Positions 44,033-56,893 of a DNA stretch of 64,000 bases are shown one piece after another (position 1 is the first letter of the stretch; each line of letters starts with the position of its first letter). The DNA is from Clostridiales bacterium (lineage in GTDB: Bacteria; Bacillota; Clostridia; Christensenellales; Aristaeellaceae). The stretch covers positions 89,434 through 153,433 of the forward strand of contig SVGM01000008.1 in assembly GCA_015056365.1 (NCBI GenBank). Reading direction: 5' to 3'. The notes below the pieces were generated by a model. It worked only from the letters and a program-made list of their open reading frames with translations, made no database searches and had not been told where the DNA came from. A program made the position numbers and the translations under genes.

Positions 44033-44887
44033 TCATCCATGTTTGGAAAGAAAAGCAGCTGCCGAAATTGCGGCGATATTTCCCTCGCCTACTGCTTTGG
44101 CAATCTGCAGGGGTTTTCCGGTGCAGTCTCCTGCCGCAAACACCCCGGGAATATTGGTTTTCATCTCGCGATCCACTGGGATAAAGCTGCCCTTGGTTTC
44201 CAATTCACCCAGCAGCATCCCCAGCGGCATTGCCGTACGGAAGATGAAAATACCATCGTAGTGGTGGGTCGCCTGATCAGTGACCAGTGTAAGGCCTGCA
44301 TCGTCCCGGCCAATGGAAACCGGCTTTTCAGCAACCTGTTTCACCGCCTCCGGCAGACCATCGGCTGCATGAGGCTTCATTTGGTAATAGTCCATTTCGC
44401 CTACAAGAGTGGCAAGAAATTGACTTTCTTCCACGCCTTGCGCGGAGGTGGACAGCACGGCGATCCGTTTGCCCCGGTAGAACATCCCATCGCAGGTGGC
44501 GCAGTAGCTTACGCCTTTGCCAAGCTGCTCCTCCTCGCCGGGCAGCAGCGTCGGTCGGGCAGCGCCCATTGCCAGTACCACCGTTCCAGCTTCCAGAACA
44601 TCGTTCTCTACCAGCAGCATAAAGTGTCCACCCATGGGCATTACCTGCCGTACCAAACCGGCCCGCTCCTCGGCGCCAAGGGCCAGCGCCTGATTGCGGA
44701 ATGTATCCAGCAACTGGCTGCCGCTAACCTCCGGTAGGCCGGGATAGTTGTCGATTCGCTCGGCGGTACGCAGCCAGCCGGAATCGTTCTGTGGGGCGAT
44801 CACCGTGGCGCTAAGCCCACGCATACGGGCGGTGATGGCACAGGACCAGCCGGCAGGGCCTTTTCCGATAATGGCAATATCCGTCAT
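44033..44887 (-). CDS. thioredoxin reductase-like flavoprotein, possibly ferredoxin-dependent
   Basis: 284-residue two-domain flavoprotein, shorter than the usual 310. FAD motif IIGKGPAGWSCAITA at the start, the redox pair Cys129-Ala-Thr-Cys132 (YCATCDGMF) and the second FAD motif TNIPGVFAAGDCTGKPLQIAKA. The pyridine-nucleotide site is altered: IAVLSTSAQGVEESQFL replaces the usual Gly-rich loop and no HRRxxxR motif follows. This matches pyridine-nucleotide-independent reductases, including ferredoxin-linked ones of clostridia (inference). No thioredoxin or ferredoxin gene is adjacent. Confidence 0.82.
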   Translation of the reverse strand: MTDIAIIGKGPAGWSCAITARMRGLSATVIAPQNDSGWLRTAERIDNYPGLPEVSGSQLLDTFRNQALALGAEERAGLVRQVMPMGGHFMLLVENDVLEAGTVVLAMGAARPTLLPGEEEQLGKGVSYCATCDGMFYRGKRIAVLSTSAQGVEESQFLATLVGEMDYYQMKPHAADGLPEAVKQVAEKPVSIGRDDAGLTLVTDQATHHYDGIFIFRTAMPLGMLLGELETKGSFIPVDREMKTNIPGVFAAGDCTGKPLQIAKAVGEGNIAAISAAAFLSKHG

Positions 44888-44927
44888 AAGATCCTCCTTG
44901 CGCCGATCCGTCTATGTTCACAATCGT

Positions 44928-44956
44928 ATTGTATCAAAAATGTTTGTTTATTGCAA
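44928..44956 (-). promoter_or_regulatory. promoter of thioredoxin reductase-like gene
   Basis: Minus strand TTGCAA, 17-base spacer, TACAAT, about 41 bases before the ATG at 44887. Confidence 0.65.
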
Positions 44957-45024
44957 GGATTTTAATATAATAATAACATTTTTGACAAAATTCCTTTTCA
45001 ATCTCCGTAAAATGAACCCCAAGA

Positions 45025-45053
45025 TTGCCCTGAACCAGGGGATACGCTATAAT
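45025..45053 (+). promoter_or_regulatory. promoter of DUF5131 gene
   Basis: TTGCCC, 17-base spacer, perfect TATAAT, 24 bases before the ATG, giving a leader barely longer than the ribosome-binding site. Confidence 0.65.
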
Positions 45054-45076
45054 CAATATGAAAGGAAGGGATCGAC

Positions 45077-45799
45077 ATGGTGAGCTGGAACCCATGGCAT
45101 GGCTGCAAGCGCTACAGTACCGGCTGCCTTCACTGCTATGTGTATCGGCGCGACGAAAGCGTGGAGCGGGACGCTTCGCAGGTGCAAAAGAACGCCGCAT
45201 TCGACTTGCCTATACGCAAAAAGCGAGATGGTTCCTACCACATCCCCTCCGGCGAGACGGTCTTCACCTGCTTTACCTCCGATTTTTTCCTGGAGGAGGC
45301 TGACCCGTGGCGCGCTGAAGCGTGGCAGATGATTCGCCAGCGTCAGGATCTGTATTTCTTTTTTATCACCAAACGCATCCTTCGTTTTCACGAGCAGCTT
45401 CCTGCGGATTGGGGAACCGGCTACCCTAACGTGACCATCGGCGTGACCTGTGAAAATCAGGCGATGGCTGATCAGCGTCTCCCCTATTTTGTTTCGCTGC
45501 CCATCGTCCATAAACAAATCGTTCTGGAACCCATGCTGGAGAGCATCCAGCTGGAACCATATCTAGGTTGCGGCATCGAGAAGGTTTCTGTTGGCGGCGA
45601 AAGCGGCCAGGGTGCGCGGCTGATGCGCTATGAATGGGCGCAGAACGTTCGCTTCCAGTGTGATCGCCATCACGTCGCTTTTCATTTTCACCAAACAGGC
45701 GCGCGTTTTGAGAAGGATGGACGAGTGTACCGAATTCCCCGCGCCGAGCAGCAGCGGCAGGCGGCAAAATCCGGTTTGTCTACTATTGATGCTAAATAA
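45077..45799 (+). CDS. DUF5131 (Gp37/Gp68-like) protein
   Basis: 240-residue protein with the DUF5131 opening SWNPWHGCKRYSTGCLHCY (Cys10, Cys17, Cys20), then FTCFTSDFFLEEAD, FFITKRILRFHEQLP, NVTIGVTCENQ and EKVSVGGESGQGARLM. Relatives occur in phages and many bacteria, and the fold is related to radical SAM barrels, with a cysteine trio that may bind a cluster. Activity unknown. It has its own promoter and terminator and no phage genes nearby. Confidence 0.85.
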   Translation: MVSWNPWHGCKRYSTGCLHCYVYRRDESVERDASQVQKNAAFDLPIRKKRDGSYHIPSGETVFTCFTSDFFLEEADPWRAEAWQMIRQRQDLYFFFITKRILRFHEQLPADWGTGYPNVTIGVTCENQAMADQRLPYFVSLPIVHKQIVLEPMLESIQLEPYLGCGIEKVSVGGESGQGARLMRYEWAQNVRFQCDRHHVAFHFHQTGARFEKDGRVYRIPRAEQQRQAAKSGLSTIDAK

Positions 45800-45803
45800 T
45801 TCA

Positions 45804-45833
45804 AAAGGCAGATGCCCATACGCATCTGCCTTT
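45804..45833. terminator. bidirectional terminator between DUF5131 and methyltransferase genes
   Basis: AAAGGCAGATGC and GCATCTGCCTTT, perfect 12-base arms around a six-base loop, with T-runs at both ends. It overlaps the stop codon of the convergent methyltransferase gene. Confidence 0.8.
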
Positions 45834-46440
45834 ATTGTTCTGTCTTTGCTTCTTTTTCTTTCCAAGCGATCAATACGTGTCCATCCAGTCCGGCCCATTC
45901 ATGGGTGATATATTGAAAGCCAGATTGCTCCAGCAACGCATGAGCCAGCTTATGTGTGCAAACCGTTTCGTCTTCGTCTGCCCGCTCAAGGAGAAATCGT
46001 TCCACCGCCCGCAACGGAGCCGGCATACAGTGAAACGCCAGCACCAGCTGGCCGCCGGGCTTCAGCACGCGCTTGCATTCAGGAAGCTGCTTGCTTAGGG
46101 TTTCCATGCCGCCTTCCGTGGGATGGAGCAGTATGGTATCAAAGGCTTCGTCGCGCCAGGGAATATCGCCCACCGCAGCGTAGACAAAATCACCTGCGTA
46201 CATGCGGGCGCGGGCTGTACGGATCGCTTCCATGTCGGACGAGATACCGCATACTTCGCATTCCATGTGGCGCTGCAAATAATCGGCTACATTGCCCGTA
46301 CGTACGTTGGCATCCAGCACCTTGTCATCCGGATCAAACACTGCGCAGCGCAGCATGGTTTTTTCCAATGTACTGATACGCGGCTGCCTTGCCAGCAGTG
46401 TCTCCTGACTGCAGACTTTTTCCTGCACTCTGGTGGTCAT
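45832..46440 (-). CDS. class I SAM-dependent methyltransferase
   Basis: 202-residue soluble protein. The pattern KVLDANVRTGNVADYLQ (a diverged motif I), VCGISSDMEAI, FVYAAVGDIPWRDEAFDTILL and LKPGGQLVLAFHC fits a methyltransferase of the UbiE/Methyltransf_11 type. The usual Gly-x-Gly-x-Gly is weakened to ANVRTGN, so activity is less certain. The ATG at 46440 follows GGGGAGG. Substrate unknown; the gene is alone between terminators. Confidence 0.72.
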   Translation of the reverse strand: MTTRVQEKVCSQETLLARQPRISTLEKTMLRCAVFDPDDKVLDANVRTGNVADYLQRHMECEVCGISSDMEAIRTARARMYAGDFVYAAVGDIPWRDEAFDTILLHPTEGGMETLSKQLPECKRVLKPGGQLVLAFHCMPAPLRAVERFLLERADEDETVCTHKLAHALLEQSGFQYITHEWAGLDGHVLIAWKEKEAKTEQ

Positions 46441-46449
46441 TCTCTGCCT

Positions 46450-46479
46450 CCCCTGCATGGCTGATCAACCATGCAGGGG
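46450..46479 (-). other. leader hairpin overlapping methyltransferase ribosome-binding site
   Basis: CCCCTGCATGG and CCATGCAGGGG pair perfectly around an eight-base loop. On the minus strand the 3' arm runs into GGGGAGG, the ribosome-binding site of the methyltransferase gene. No T-run follows, so it is not a terminator. Confidence 0.55.
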
Positions 46480-46480
46480 T

Positions 46481-46488
46481 AGTATATC
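46481..46488 (-). promoter_or_regulatory. extended -10 promoter of methyltransferase gene
   Basis: Minus strand TGATATACT-type extended -10 (TG before TATACT), with a poor -35 (TGCAAT, 16 bases upstream). Transcription would begin at about the first base of the hairpin at 46450-46479. Confidence 0.4.
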
Positions 46489-46543
46489 ACACTTTCGAAA
46501 TAATTGCACGCATTTTTGTAACAAATTTTCATATTTATGTCAC

Positions 46544-48202
46544 TTAATGAGCGTGGTAGGATTTTTCGCCTTTGTTGTTCAGCCACAAAAGGGACAGCAC
46601 TGTAAGCAGCAGCACAGTCCCCATGGTGAGCCCGTATGCCGCATACCAACCAAAATCCGTTTCCGTCATCAACGTGCCAAACAGCAGGAACAGCAGCCCC
46701 AGAATCAGGATGTTCAGAAGCATAGCAACCATGGACATGAAATTCTGTTTGACAGCCTCTACCTCTGTTTTCCAATGAAGCTTGGGGTAATGAACGTCGA
46801 TGATCACGCTCAGCGTACTCATTAGCAGACAAATCAGCAAAGCGCATACACCGGCAATCAAGGTCCTCAACCACAGTGCAGGCACCAAAATCCAAAGTAC
46901 TGTGCACAGCAGCAGAATCAATATTCCGTCAAAAAACAGACCCATATATACCTTGGCGCGAAGCTGAACCGCGCCGCTAATGGGGAAGGTCTTGCGGAAT
47001 TCATGAACGGTACCTTCACGGCTCACTGCTGTGCTGGGCGCCAGATTCATCATGCCTGTCAGCGCAAGCACGCCGGTCAGAATGGCCAGGTAGTATTCAC
47101 CGGTGGCAGAAAGCAGGACGTTCCTGATGAACTGAATACCGCCGTCCTGAAGCAGCGAAAAAGCAAACACACCGGCCATCAGCGGAACCATCAAGATTCC
47201 AATCAGGCAGTTGGTAGCATAGATCGGCACCGTCAGCACATGCTTGATCTCCTGCAACGTCAGCGACATGATCGGCCTGCGTTCGCCCTGCTTGCCCAGG
47301 ACGCGCTTTTTGCCTCGGTTCACCTGGCCAATGGCTTCCTCCTGACGAATGGCCAACTTCATATAGCCGCCGCCAAGCAGCCAGATCAAACCACCGATGA
47401 CGGCTGCGGAGGTCACTGCATACAGCCCAAGCCGCATCCAGCTGTCCATCCCCGCCATCTGTAGGCAGTCATTGGCCCAGCGGAGCCAGGGCAGGTTGCG
47501 AAGAAGCATATTGCCAAGGGATTCTCGCCCCAGCAGCAACGAAAGCAACCACTGTGTGATTTCCTCGTTGCTCATGTTCTGCAGCGACAGTTCTGCTGCC
47601 ATGATCCCGACGAACAGGGCAAGGCTCACCAACGTAGTCATGCCTTCGCGACGCTTCCACAAGGCACTGATCCGAATCAGGGCAAAGCTCAGCAGCATGG
47701 CAATTGCCAGCGGAATTAGCGGAACCAGAAGGAAGACCAGAACAGCCTTCAAATAGTACACCAGCCCGGCGCTGATGCTGATCCCATAGCATACCAGGAA
47801 CGGTGCGCTGAACAGTAACGAAATTCCCGCCTCGCCGGCAATGACCGTCAGCACTTTGCCCAGCAGCACCGTGCGGGACTCAATGGGCAGAGACGCCAGA
47901 AACGAAGTATCGCGGCTGAAGAACAGCACACTGTTCAGATGAAAGAAACCATAAAGCAGCGTGATCATGGTACAGGCAAGCAGCGCCAGGCCGATCGCAG
48001 CCTGCCCCTGCCCCACGCCGTGCAGCAAATCAAACAGCATCACTTCCAAAAAAGCGATGGAACCATACGCAATCAGCATCAGCAGTCCAAAGCCGACCAC
48101 CTTCAGCACAGCAAGCGCTTTGGGTTTGCCTTCCTTGGCATAGCTGCCGGGCTTGATCGCCGCAAGCCGGTTTTGCACCAGCATACGAAGATAGGCAGTC
48201 AT
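46544..48202 (-). CDS. ABC exporter permease
   Basis: 552-residue membrane protein with about twelve hydrophobic segments in two halves, of the ABC-2 type. It has no ATP-binding motif and directly follows the ATPase gene (three bases), so the two form the transporter. Sequence features such as FFSRDTSFLASLPIESRTVLLGK and SREGTVHEFRKTFPISG recur in clostridial ABC-2 permeases in which stretches before membrane helices carry Pro-Ile-Ser. The exported substrate is unknown. Confidence 0.82.
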   Translation of the reverse strand: MTAYLRMLVQNRLAAIKPGSYAKEGKPKALAVLKVVGFGLLMLIAYGSIAFLEVMLFDLLHGVGQGQAAIGLALLACTMITLLYGFFHLNSVLFFSRDTSFLASLPIESRTVLLGKVLTVIAGEAGISLLFSAPFLVCYGISISAGLVYYLKAVLVFLLVPLIPLAIAMLLSFALIRISALWKRREGMTTLVSLALFVGIMAAELSLQNMSNEEITQWLLSLLLGRESLGNMLLRNLPWLRWANDCLQMAGMDSWMRLGLYAVTSAAVIGGLIWLLGGGYMKLAIRQEEAIGQVNRGKKRVLGKQGERRPIMSLTLQEIKHVLTVPIYATNCLIGILMVPLMAGVFAFSLLQDGGIQFIRNVLLSATGEYYLAILTGVLALTGMMNLAPSTAVSREGTVHEFRKTFPISGAVQLRAKVYMGLFFDGILILLLCTVLWILVPALWLRTLIAGVCALLICLLMSTLSVIIDVHYPKLHWKTEVEAVKQNFMSMVAMLLNILILGLLFLLFGTLMTETDFGWYAAYGLTMGTVLLLTVLSLLWLNNKGEKSYHAH

Positions 48203-48205
48203 CTT

Positions 48206-48946
<741 letters not shown>

Positions 48947-49017
48947 CTTGAACCCTCCGTATTGTCTTTCCATCCGATCGACGTTTTTTCGGACGGTACC
49001 ATCATATCACATCCAAA

Positions 49018-49055
49018 AACAAAGAGGTAGCAAACTTGTCGCTACCCCTTTGTTT
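49018..49055 (-). terminator. intrinsic terminator after the atp operon
   Basis: AAACAAAGGGGTAGC and GCTACCTCTTTGTTTTT on the minus strand form a hairpin with one mismatch and a T-tail, 34 bases after the atpC stop. Confidence 0.8.
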
Positions 49056-49088
49056 GGTCGTTCCAAAAATACATTTTTCAGGCTAAAA

Positions 49089-50914
<1,826 letters not shown>

Positions 50915-51763
50915 TTATTCTTCTGCGCCGGCGACGATCTCCGTGATCTCCTGCGTGATGGCACCCTGACGGGCACGGTTGTACCGCAGCCGGAGATCGC
51001 TGATCATTGCATCGGCGTTTTTGGTGGCAGAATCCATGGCATTGCGCCGCATGGACACTTCGCTGGCAAAACTGTCGCACAGGGCGCTGTACAGTTTGCC
51101 GGCCAGATAATCCGGCACAACCTTTCGCAGGGTGTCGGCGGGTTCCAGCTCATACACAGTGGCCACGGGGGTGGCATCCTGCGGAAGCTCCGCCCGAACG
51201 ATGGGCAGCAGCTGCTCTACCTGCACCTGCTGGTCCATCATGGTACGGAAGTCCGTATAGACCAGCCATACTTCATCGAAGCGACCGGCATGATAGCCTT
51301 CCGTCAGCAGCGTAGCCATGCGGTAGCATGAACTGACAGACGCGCCTTCCACACGGGCCAGCGTATCGTCCAGCAGTTCCTTGCCAAGGTGCTGGTACTT
51401 GTCAATGGCCTTTCGCCCTACAGGGAGCACGCAGTAGTCCATATCCCCTGCGTGGGCATCCAGAGCCTTAAAAACGTTGGAATTATATCCTCCTGCGAGA
51501 CCGCGCTCGCCAGCGATGACCACATAACAGCGGCGCTGGACCGGGCGGACGGTCAGGAAGGGAATATTGGCATCCTCACAGCGAGCCACAGCGGCAGCAA
51601 TCGCTTCCTGAGCGATGCGACCGAAAGGCTTGCTGCTTTCCATGCGCTCTTTTGCGCGGCGAAGCTTGGAGGTGGCCACCAGCTGCATGGCTTTGGTGAT
51701 CTGCATGGTGCTTTCCACACTGCGGATACGCAGCTTGATGTCCTTCATGGACGCTCCTGCCAT
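50915..51763 (-). CDS. atpG: ATP synthase gamma subunit
   Basis: Rotor-shaft subunit, 282 residues. N-terminal helix MKDIKLRIRSVESTMQITKAMQLVATSKL and C-terminal helix EVSMRRNAMDSATKNADAMI ... NRARQGAITQEITEIVAGAEE are diagnostic. The ATG at 51763 is seven bases after GGAGG; an internal ATG at 51748 begins the conserved part. Confidence 0.97.
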   Translation of the reverse strand: MAGASMKDIKLRIRSVESTMQITKAMQLVATSKLRRAKERMESSKPFGRIAQEAIAAAVARCEDANIPFLTVRPVQRRCYVVIAGERGLAGGYNSNVFKALDAHAGDMDYCVLPVGRKAIDKYQHLGKELLDDTLARVEGASVSSCYRMATLLTEGYHAGRFDEVWLVYTDFRTMMDQQVQVEQLLPIVRAELPQDATPVATVYELEPADTLRKVVPDYLAGKLYSALCDSFASEVSMRRNAMDSATKNADAMISDLRLRYNRARQGAITQEITEIVAGAEE

Positions 51764-51781
51764 GGTAACTCCTCCCTTCGC

Positions 51782-53296
51782 TTACTTTGTCTTCAGAAAA
51801 TCTCTGGTGTACGCTTCCAGCGCAGCCTTGAGGCTCTCTTCGGTTTCGGCGCTGAGCTGACCGGTGGTGCGGATGGCTTCCAGCACGTCGCCGTGCTGGG
51901 CTTCCATTCGGGCGTAGAGGCCTTCTTCATAATCCGCCACATGCTCCACGGCTACTTCCTTGAGATAATCGTGGGTAACGGCGTAGAAGATGCAAACCTG
52001 ATTTTCCACCGTAACGGGATGGCTGCGGTTCTGCTTGAGCACTTCCACAATACGGGCGCCCTGCGCAAGGCGGGCCTTGGTGTCTGCATCCAGATCGGAA
52101 CCGAACTGGGCGAAGCCCTGCAGTTCGCGGTACTGGCTGTAGAGCAGCTTCAGGCTGCCGGCCACCTTCTTCATGGCCTTGATCTGGGCGTTACCACCAA
52201 CGCGGCTGACGGAGATACCGGGGTTCACAGCAGGCATGATGCCGGAGTGGAACAGTTCGGTCTCCAGGAAGATCTGACCGTCGGTGATGGAGATCACGTT
52301 GGTGGGAATATAGGCAGAAACGTCGCCGGCCTGGGTCTCAATGATGGGCAGAGCAGTAATGGAACCGCCGCCGTACTCAGGCGCAACGCGGGCTGCACGC
52401 TCCAAAAGGCGGCTGTGCAGATAGAACACGTCACCGGGGTAGGCTTCGCGTCCCGGAGGACGGCGGATCAGCAGAGACAGCGCGCGGTAAGCAACAGCGT
52501 GCTTGCTCAAGTCGTCATAAACGATGAGAACGTCCTTGCCCTGATCCATGAAGTACTCTGCCATGGCGCAGCCGGAATAGGGAGAGATGTACTGCAGAGG
52601 CGCCAGTTCGCTGGCGGTAGCGCTGACCACGATGGTGTAGTCCATAGCGCCGGCGGCAGTGAGGGTATCCACCATCTGGGCAACGGTGGAACGCTTCTGG
52701 CCGATGGCCACGTAAACGCAAATCACGTCCTTGCCCTTCTGGTTGATGATGGTATCCAGCGCGATGACGGTCTTACCGGTCTGGCGGTCGCCAATGATCA
52801 ATTCGCGCTGACCGCGGCCGATGGGGATCATGCTGTCGATGGCCTTGATACCCGTCTGCAGCGGAACAGAAACGCTCTTACGCTGAATGATGCCAGGGGC
52901 ATTGCGCTCGATGGGACGGGTTTCGACACTTTCGATAGCACCCTTACCGTCCACAGGCTGACCCAGCGCGTTGACAACACGGCCGATGAGTCCGTCGCCC
53001 ACAGGCACGGACACAACCTGACCGGTACGTTCCACCACATCGCCTTCCTTGATGCCTTCGTCGCTGCCCAGCATAACGATAGCCACGGAATTCTCTTCCA
53101 GGTTCAGCGCCATGCCGTACTCGCCGTTGGGGAAGCGCACCAGCTCGTTCGCCATGCAGTTGTCCAGGCCAGATACACGGGCAATACCGTCACCGATCAT
53201 GATGATGGTGCCGGTGTCGGTCTGGGTGATCTTGTTGTCATATGTTTTGATTTGCTCTTTAATAAGCTTGGAAATCTCTTCAGGTTTCAATTGCAT
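51782..53296 (-). CDS. atpA: ATP synthase alpha subunit
   Basis: Non-catalytic nucleotide-binding subunit of F1, 504 residues. P-loop [18 protein letters not shown] near residue 170, [28 protein letters not shown] and the conserved Arg finger in [16 protein letters not shown]. It starts at 53296 with only a weak GGTGAT site after the atpH gene. Confidence 0.98.
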   Translation of the reverse strand: MQLKPEEISKLIKEQIKTYDNKITQTDTGTIIMIGDGIARVSGLDNCMANELVRFPNGEYGMALNLEENSVAIVMLGSDEGIKEGDVVERTGQVVSVPVGDGLIGRVVNALGQPVDGKGAIESVETRPIERNAPGIIQRKSVSVPLQTGIKAIDSMIPIGRGQRELIIGDRQTGKTVIALDTIINQKGKDVICVYVAIGQKRSTVAQMVDTLTAAGAMDYTIVVSATASELAPLQYISPYSGCAMAEYFMDQGKDVLIVYDDLSKHAVAYRALSLLIRRPPGREAYPGDVFYLHSRLLERAARVAPEYGGGSITALPIIETQAGDVSAYIPTNVISITDGQIFLETELFHSGIMPAVNPGISVSRVGGNAQIKAMKKVAGSLKLLYSQYRELQGFAQFGSDLDADTKARLAQGARIVEVLKQNRSHPVTVENQVCIFYAVTHDYLKEVAVEHVADYEEGLYARMEAQHGDVLEAIRTTGQLSAETEESLKAALEAYTRDFLKTK

Positions 53297-53339
53297 AGTA
53301 TCACCGCTTTCCGTAGATGATGCCGGTTTCCTGCCCGGC

Positions 53340-53876
53340 TCAGTCCTCGCTGGTTAGCATCTGCCGCATGGTGTTAAGGCGATGCCGCAGGGTATTGTCG
53401 TAGCGTTTTCCTTCCATCTCCAGCAATACGCCGCCCACGACCGCCTCGTCCACTTTTTCGATCAGCTGGATCTGCTTGCCAGTCATGGACCGGAGCTTTT
53501 CCATCAGCTGCTGACGGCGGACTTCGTCCAGCGGTACGCTGGTGGTCACCACAGCTTCTACCACACCGTTGTCCCGGTTGTAGAAAGTATGGAAGGCGTC
53601 CACACAGCCTTCGAATTCGCTGACAATGCCACGTTCACAAAGGATTTTCAGGAAGTTGAGCACATAAGGATGCACCTGCCCGCGTAGGGCGTTGTCAAGA
53701 ATCCCGACCCGCTCAGCCTTGCTCAGCGCTTGATTGCTGACAAGGCGGCAGAAATCAGGATTTTCCCGGAACAACGCCTTCAGAGCGATCAGCTGCTCCA
53801 AAGCCTCGCTGGCAAGCGCCTCCTCCACACACAGGGAGTACAGGCCTTCGCCGTATTCTCTGCTAAGCTCTGTCAC
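53340..53876 (-). CDS. atpH: ATP synthase delta subunit
   Basis: Peripheral-stalk subunit of 178 residues, helical N-terminal domain ([25 protein letters not shown]) and C-terminal [19 protein letters not shown] ... [20 protein letters not shown]. It begins with GTG overlapping the atpF stop by four bases (GTGA), so translation is coupled. Confidence 0.95.
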   Translation of the reverse strand: MTELSREYGEGLYSLCVEEALASEALEQLIALKALFRENPDFCRLVSNQALSKAERVGILDNALRGQVHPYVLNFLKILCERGIVSEFEGCVDAFHTFYNRDNGVVEAVVTTSVPLDEVRRQQLMEKLRSMTGKQIQLIEKVDEAVVGGVLLEMEGKRYDNTLRHRLNTMRQMLTSED

Positions 53877-54379
53877 TGCTGCTCACCAACGTTCCTGATG
53901 AAATCATCTACAAAGGATTCGTGGTCTTCTTTGCGCACTTCACGGCCCACGATACGGCTGGCAATATCCACCGCAATATCGGAGATCTCGGCGCGCACGT
54001 CGCTGAGCATCTGCTTCTTTTCCTGAGCGATCTCGCTGGCAGCCTTCTGCTTCATATGGCTGACCTGCTCCGCCGCTTCGGAAACCATCGCATCGCTGCG
54101 GCGCTGTGCCGTCTGCTGGGCGCTGCGAACGATACCGTCCGCCTCGTCACGGGCAGTGGCAAGCTTTTCCTCGTATTCCTGACGCATGCTTTCGGCGCTG
54201 TCGCGCTTCTGCTGCGCTTCGCCGTAAATATCCTCCACCTGCTGCTTGCGGGTGGCGAGGATATTCTGCACAGGCTTAAAGAGGAACTTTTTCAAAATCA
54301 GGTACATAATCAGCAGGTTGACCAGAGAGATCAGAATCTGCCAGATATTGACCGAAATGATGTCGAGTGTCTGTACCAT
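53873..54379 (-). CDS. atpF: ATP synthase b subunit
   Basis: Membrane-anchored peripheral stalk, 168 residues. One N-terminal membrane segment (ISLVNLLIMYLILKKFLFKPVQNIL) and a long charged helix with ARDEADGIVRSAQQTAQRR, ending near the atpH-binding region. Standard length for bacterial b. Between atpE and atpH. Confidence 0.95.
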   Translation of the reverse strand: MVQTLDIISVNIWQILISLVNLLIMYLILKKFLFKPVQNILATRKQQVEDIYGEAQQKRDSAESMRQEYEEKLATARDEADGIVRSAQQTAQRRSDAMVSEAAEQVSHMKQKAASEIAQEKKQMLSDVRAEISDIAVDIASRIVGREVRKEDHESFVDDFIRNVGEQQ

Positions 54380-54415
54380 GTTACTGTCTTTCCTTCCTCA
54401 GCCGATCAGCGAATC

Positions 54416-54727
<312 letters not shown>

Positions 54728-54737
54728 TCATTTTCGT

Positions 54738-55631
54738 TCAAGCGGCAGCGCGGGCTTTTTTCTTTGCCATGCGGCGCTCGTAATCCTCCTCCGGGAAACC
54801 AGTGGCGATGTAGAGCATGGTCAGCATGGCGAAGATGAAGGCCTGCATCAATCCGCTGAAAATATCAAAATACAGGGACAGAATGGCGGGAAGACCGATC
54901 TGCAGGAAGGGGAAAGCCCCAAGGAAGCCCGGCAGCCAGCCCAGCACCAGTTTGCTCAGCCCTTGCAGCGCGTAGGCGATCAGCGTTGAGATAACCACGC
55001 CGGACAGTACGTTTCCGTAATGACGGAAGGACATGGAGATCGGGGTGGAAAACTCGCCGATAATGTTGAAGGGAGCAAACACGGGGAACGGCTCAAAGAA
55101 GCCTTTCACATAGGGGAAGAGACCGCCCTTGAGCTTGTAATAGGTGATCAGGATAAAGACCACGATGGCCCAACCGGCAACGACGTTGACGTCGGACGTT
55201 GGCGGCCGCAGCCCCAGCAGGCTCATCAGGCTGGAGAACGCGCTGATGACCATGATAGCGGCGATAAAGGGAACGAACCGGATAAAACGGACGCCCATGT
55301 TATCGCTTACCAGATTCTCGACCTTTTCCACCGCCCACTCAGCAAGAAGCTGCCGCTTGGTCTGGGGTTTGAGGGCAAGGCCGTGAGCCATGTACAGCGC
55401 AAGACCCAGAATGGACAGCATGACCAGCCAGGAGTTGATCTGGGACTCGGTAATGGTCAGGTCCTGCAGGGGCATGGGAATGGTCGCATAGATCCGCGCA
55501 CCGGTGATCTCGATCCCGTCAGAGGCCGGGGTGGTGATCACCTTCAGGGCGATACCGGCTACCAGCGGCAGAATCATCAGCGCGATGAGCAGCCAGTCCA
55601 CCACCTTGAACCTCAGCGATTTGTTATTCAT
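54738..55631 (-). CDS. atpB: ATP synthase a subunit
   Basis: Membrane stator subunit, 297 residues, with about six hydrophobic segments. The conserved Arg is in MSFRHYGNVLSGVVI; the C-terminal FAMLTMLYIATGFPEEDYERR is as in other clostridial a subunits. The ATG at 55631 is five bases after AGGTGG; a GTG three codons earlier lies too close to the site. First of the core F0 genes. Confidence 0.94.
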   Translation of the reverse strand: MNNKSLRFKVVDWLLIALMILPLVAGIALKVITTPASDGIEITGARIYATIPMPLQDLTITESQINSWLVMLSILGLALYMAHGLALKPQTKRQLLAEWAVEKVENLVSDNMGVRFIRFVPFIAAIMVISAFSSLMSLLGLRPPTSDVNVVAGWAIVVFILITYYKLKGGLFPYVKGFFEPFPVFAPFNIIGEFSTPISMSFRHYGNVLSGVVISTLIAYALQGLSKLVLGWLPGFLGAFPFLQIGLPAILSLYFDIFSGLMQAFIFAMLTMLYIATGFPEEDYERRMAKKKARAAA

Positions 55632-55647
55632 TGGTTCCACCTCTTTA

Positions 55648-56061
55648 TCAATCCAGTGTCTGGTCGTCAGTGGGTTGCTGCTTCAGATCCTTGTCCAGCA
55701 AGGGTCTGAAAGCAATGGCGATTCTCGGGAAGAACAGCGGGATGACCACCGCCAGCGCATGAAAGCAAGAAACGGCCACGCCCACAGCCGCAAGCGCAAG
55801 AACCATCAGCATCCGCAGCATTTGCGACAGCTTCAATTTATCAGACGCCGCTTTTTCGTCCAAACCGATGGATCGTTGGATCGTCAACCCCATCAGGAAG
55901 AAGTTCAGCACTGCGATGATCACACCCAGCAAATTGCCCAGCGGCACGGTATAATCCATGTGCCCCACAAGCCAGAAAACCAGTTCCATCACCACGCTGA
56001 GGATAATGGACGCGCCAAGAATGTACAAGGTTTCCTTTTTAACAGCCGGATCGATCCGCAT
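55648..56061 (-). CDS. atpI: AtpI-like membrane protein
   Basis: 137-residue protein with four hydrophobic segments (about 12-32, 38-58, 82-98 and 100-118), in the usual AtpI position immediately before atpB. AtpI helps assemble the c-ring. The sequence is poorly conserved, so the assignment rests on topology and place. Start ATG at 56061, nine bases after GGAGG. Upstream upp is 39 bases away and may be cotranscribed. Confidence 0.75.
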   Translation of the reverse strand: MRIDPAVKKETLYILGASIILSVVMELVFWLVGHMDYTVPLGNLLGVIIAVLNFFLMGLTIQRSIGLDEKAASDKLKLSQMLRMLMVLALAAVGVAVSCFHALAVVIPLFFPRIAIAFRPLLDKDLKQQPTDDQTLD

Positions 56062-56100
56062 CAACGAGGTCCTCCTTTGGGAATAACGGATATTGGTTGA

Positions 56101-56811
<711 letters not shown>

Positions 56812-56817
56812 TTATCT

Positions 56818-56846
56818 ATTATAGGCGAATTGGAACGACAATGCAA
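56818..56846 (-). promoter_or_regulatory. promoter of upp (and probably atp operon)
   Basis: Minus strand TTGCAT, 17-base spacer, perfect TATAAT, about 94 bases before the upp ATG. No other promoter was seen before atpI, so upp and the atp genes may share it. Confidence 0.65.
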
Positions 56847-56893
56847 TAGAAAAGCAAAAATGAGAATGAAAACCGCCCGTCTATTGAGGAAAC

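Noticed and set aside
45077..45799. DUF5131 (phage Gp37/Gp68-like) as a prophage remnant
   Set aside because: No integrase, structural or lysis genes nearby; the gene has its own promoter and terminator and normal composition.
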